Made by a program: the position numbers and the translations under genes
Part shown: positions 6,155 to 6,667 of the stretch, in pieces
How positions within the stretch are numbered: the first letter of the stretch is position 1
Layout of the letters: each line of letters starts with the position of its first letter
The notes under the pieces: generated by a model
What the model saw: the letters and a program-made list of their open reading frames with translations, nothing else
Told to the model about the DNA's origin: nothing
Database searches by the model: none
Origin: Phycisphaeraceae bacterium
GTDB taxonomy: Bacteria > Planctomycetota > Phycisphaerae > Phycisphaerales > Phycisphaeraceae
DNA: 6,667 bases
Reading direction: 5' to 3'
Assembly (NCBI GenBank): GCA_029260675.1
Contig: JAJDCV010000178.1
Span: 1-6,667, forward strand

Positions 6155-6667
6155 CTACCTGCTATCTTCGGCGAGCCTCTTGAAATAAGCCTCGGCCTGC
6201 TCGCGGTACTCGATTGGAACCCCCGGCGGGGTGTACGCGCCTCGGCCGGCCGGGTCGACGGCGTCTGCCTGGATCAACTCGGTCGCTCTGCGTGTGTCAT
6301 CCTTTTGTGGTTCGATGGCTTCATACCACGCACGCGACTGACGACTGACAGCAACACCACCCGGGCCCTCGGCGGTGGGGGGGCCGGGGACCGCGGGCCC
6401 CCCCATCGGAAGTTGCGCCAACCCGCCAGGCAACTCGGCACCGTCCTCACGGAACGATTCTGACAGGGGGATATCCAGGCCGGCCAGTAATTCCGCGTTG
6501 AACGGCGCCCTCGTATCTTCAAACGCCTTAGCTCTCATAATGACGTCTTGACGCCGGGCGGGTGTGGATCCCCGATGCAACGCGCCCAAAGCATCCGACA
6601 GCGCACCGCCACGATTTGCCTGCAGTCTTAAGCCGGAACTGACCCGTCCAAGTACCTGCTTGTATGG
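6155..6667 (-). CDS. C-terminal part of an unrecognised Gly/Pro/Ala-rich protein (5' end outside window)
   Basis: This - strand frame is open from the TAG stop at 6155-6157 to the right edge, giving 170 visible residues with no stop upstream. A TTG at 6589 or an ATG at 6535 could serve as starts, but the continuous frame beyond them (beginning PYKQVLGRVSSGLRLQ) makes a truncated view of a larger protein more likely. No catalytic motif or membrane segment is visible. The middle is low-complexity (GGLAQLPMGGPAVPGPP region) and is encoded across a G7/C7 inverted repeat. The C-terminus, VPIEYREQAEAYFKRLAED, is charged and probably helical, and resembles tails I associate with large planctomycete envelope-locus proteins; that link is weak. 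It lies 33 nt upstream of the DUF4159-like gene, probably in the same transcript. The gene is real judging by codon use, but I do not recognise the family. Confidence 0.65.
   Translation of the reverse strand, partial: PYKQVLGRVSSGLRLQANRGGALSDALGALHRGSTPARRQDVIMRAKAFEDTRAPFNAELLAGLDIPLSESFREDGAELPGGLAQLPMGGPAVPGPPTAEGPGGVAVSRQSRAWYEAIEPQKDDTRRATELIQADAVDPAGRGAYTPPGVPIEYREQAEAYFKRLAEDSR
6377..6404. repeat. 9-bp perfect inverted repeat with G7 and C7 runs inside a coding region
   Basis: GGGGGGGCC (6377-6385) pairs perfectly with GGCCCCCCC (6396-6404) around a 10-nt loop. Both arms contain a seven-base homopolymer and lie within the unrecognised right-hand gene, where they encode a Gly/Pro linker. 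Such runs are prone to slippage and to sequencing error. Confidence 0.75.

Overview
The window is a compact, GC-rich bacterial chromosome segment with strongly C/G-ending codons and no sign of phage, plasmid or insertion-sequence genes. It most resembles a planctomycete, probably of the Phycisphaerae type. This rests on a DUF4159-like exported protein, weak or absent Shine-Dalgarno sites at some genes, and intergenic ACAGGAT and CTCTGTG repeat cassettes that I associate with planctomycetes and other environmental bacteria. The assignment is inference, because no rRNA or marker gene is present.

Layout. Positions 1-1768 (+ strand) hold the polyamine pair aguB (N-carbamoylputrescine amidase, 5' end outside the window) and aguA (agmatine deiminase). 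Together they convert agmatine to N-carbamoylputrescine and then putrescine. Positions 1769-1930 form a convergent intergenic gap filled by two repeat cassettes: a 27-nt-arm inverted repeat built from ACAGGAT units, and six tandem 8-nt CTCTGTG-type units. Positions 1931-5063 (- strand) hold a tight three-gene operon read right to left: a C45-family N-terminal-nucleophile amidase/acyltransferase, a class III PLP aminotransferase of the GabT type, and a GNAT acetyltransferase. A good extended -10 promoter lies just upstream, and a GTG start with an ideal Shine-Dalgarno site is preferred for the first gene.

Positions 5064-5386 carry that promoter, several small GC-rich hairpins, a possible weak terminator and no gene. 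Positions 5387-6667 (- strand) hold an exported DUF4159-like protein with four consecutive cysteines. Upstream of it is the C-terminal part of an unrecognised Gly/Pro/Ala-rich protein whose frame stays open to the right edge of the window.

Working together: aguA and aguB make putrescine. The facing operon encodes enzyme types that can transaminate a primary amine or omega-amino acid (GabT-like), acylate an amine (GNAT) and hydrolyse or transfer an amide (C45). The GNAT resembles the N-terminal half of known GNAT-nitrilase fusion proteins. A linked amine, polyamine or N-acyl-amine module is therefore a reasonable hypothesis, but the sequence does not show its substrate. The right-hand pair looks like an unrelated cell-envelope locus.
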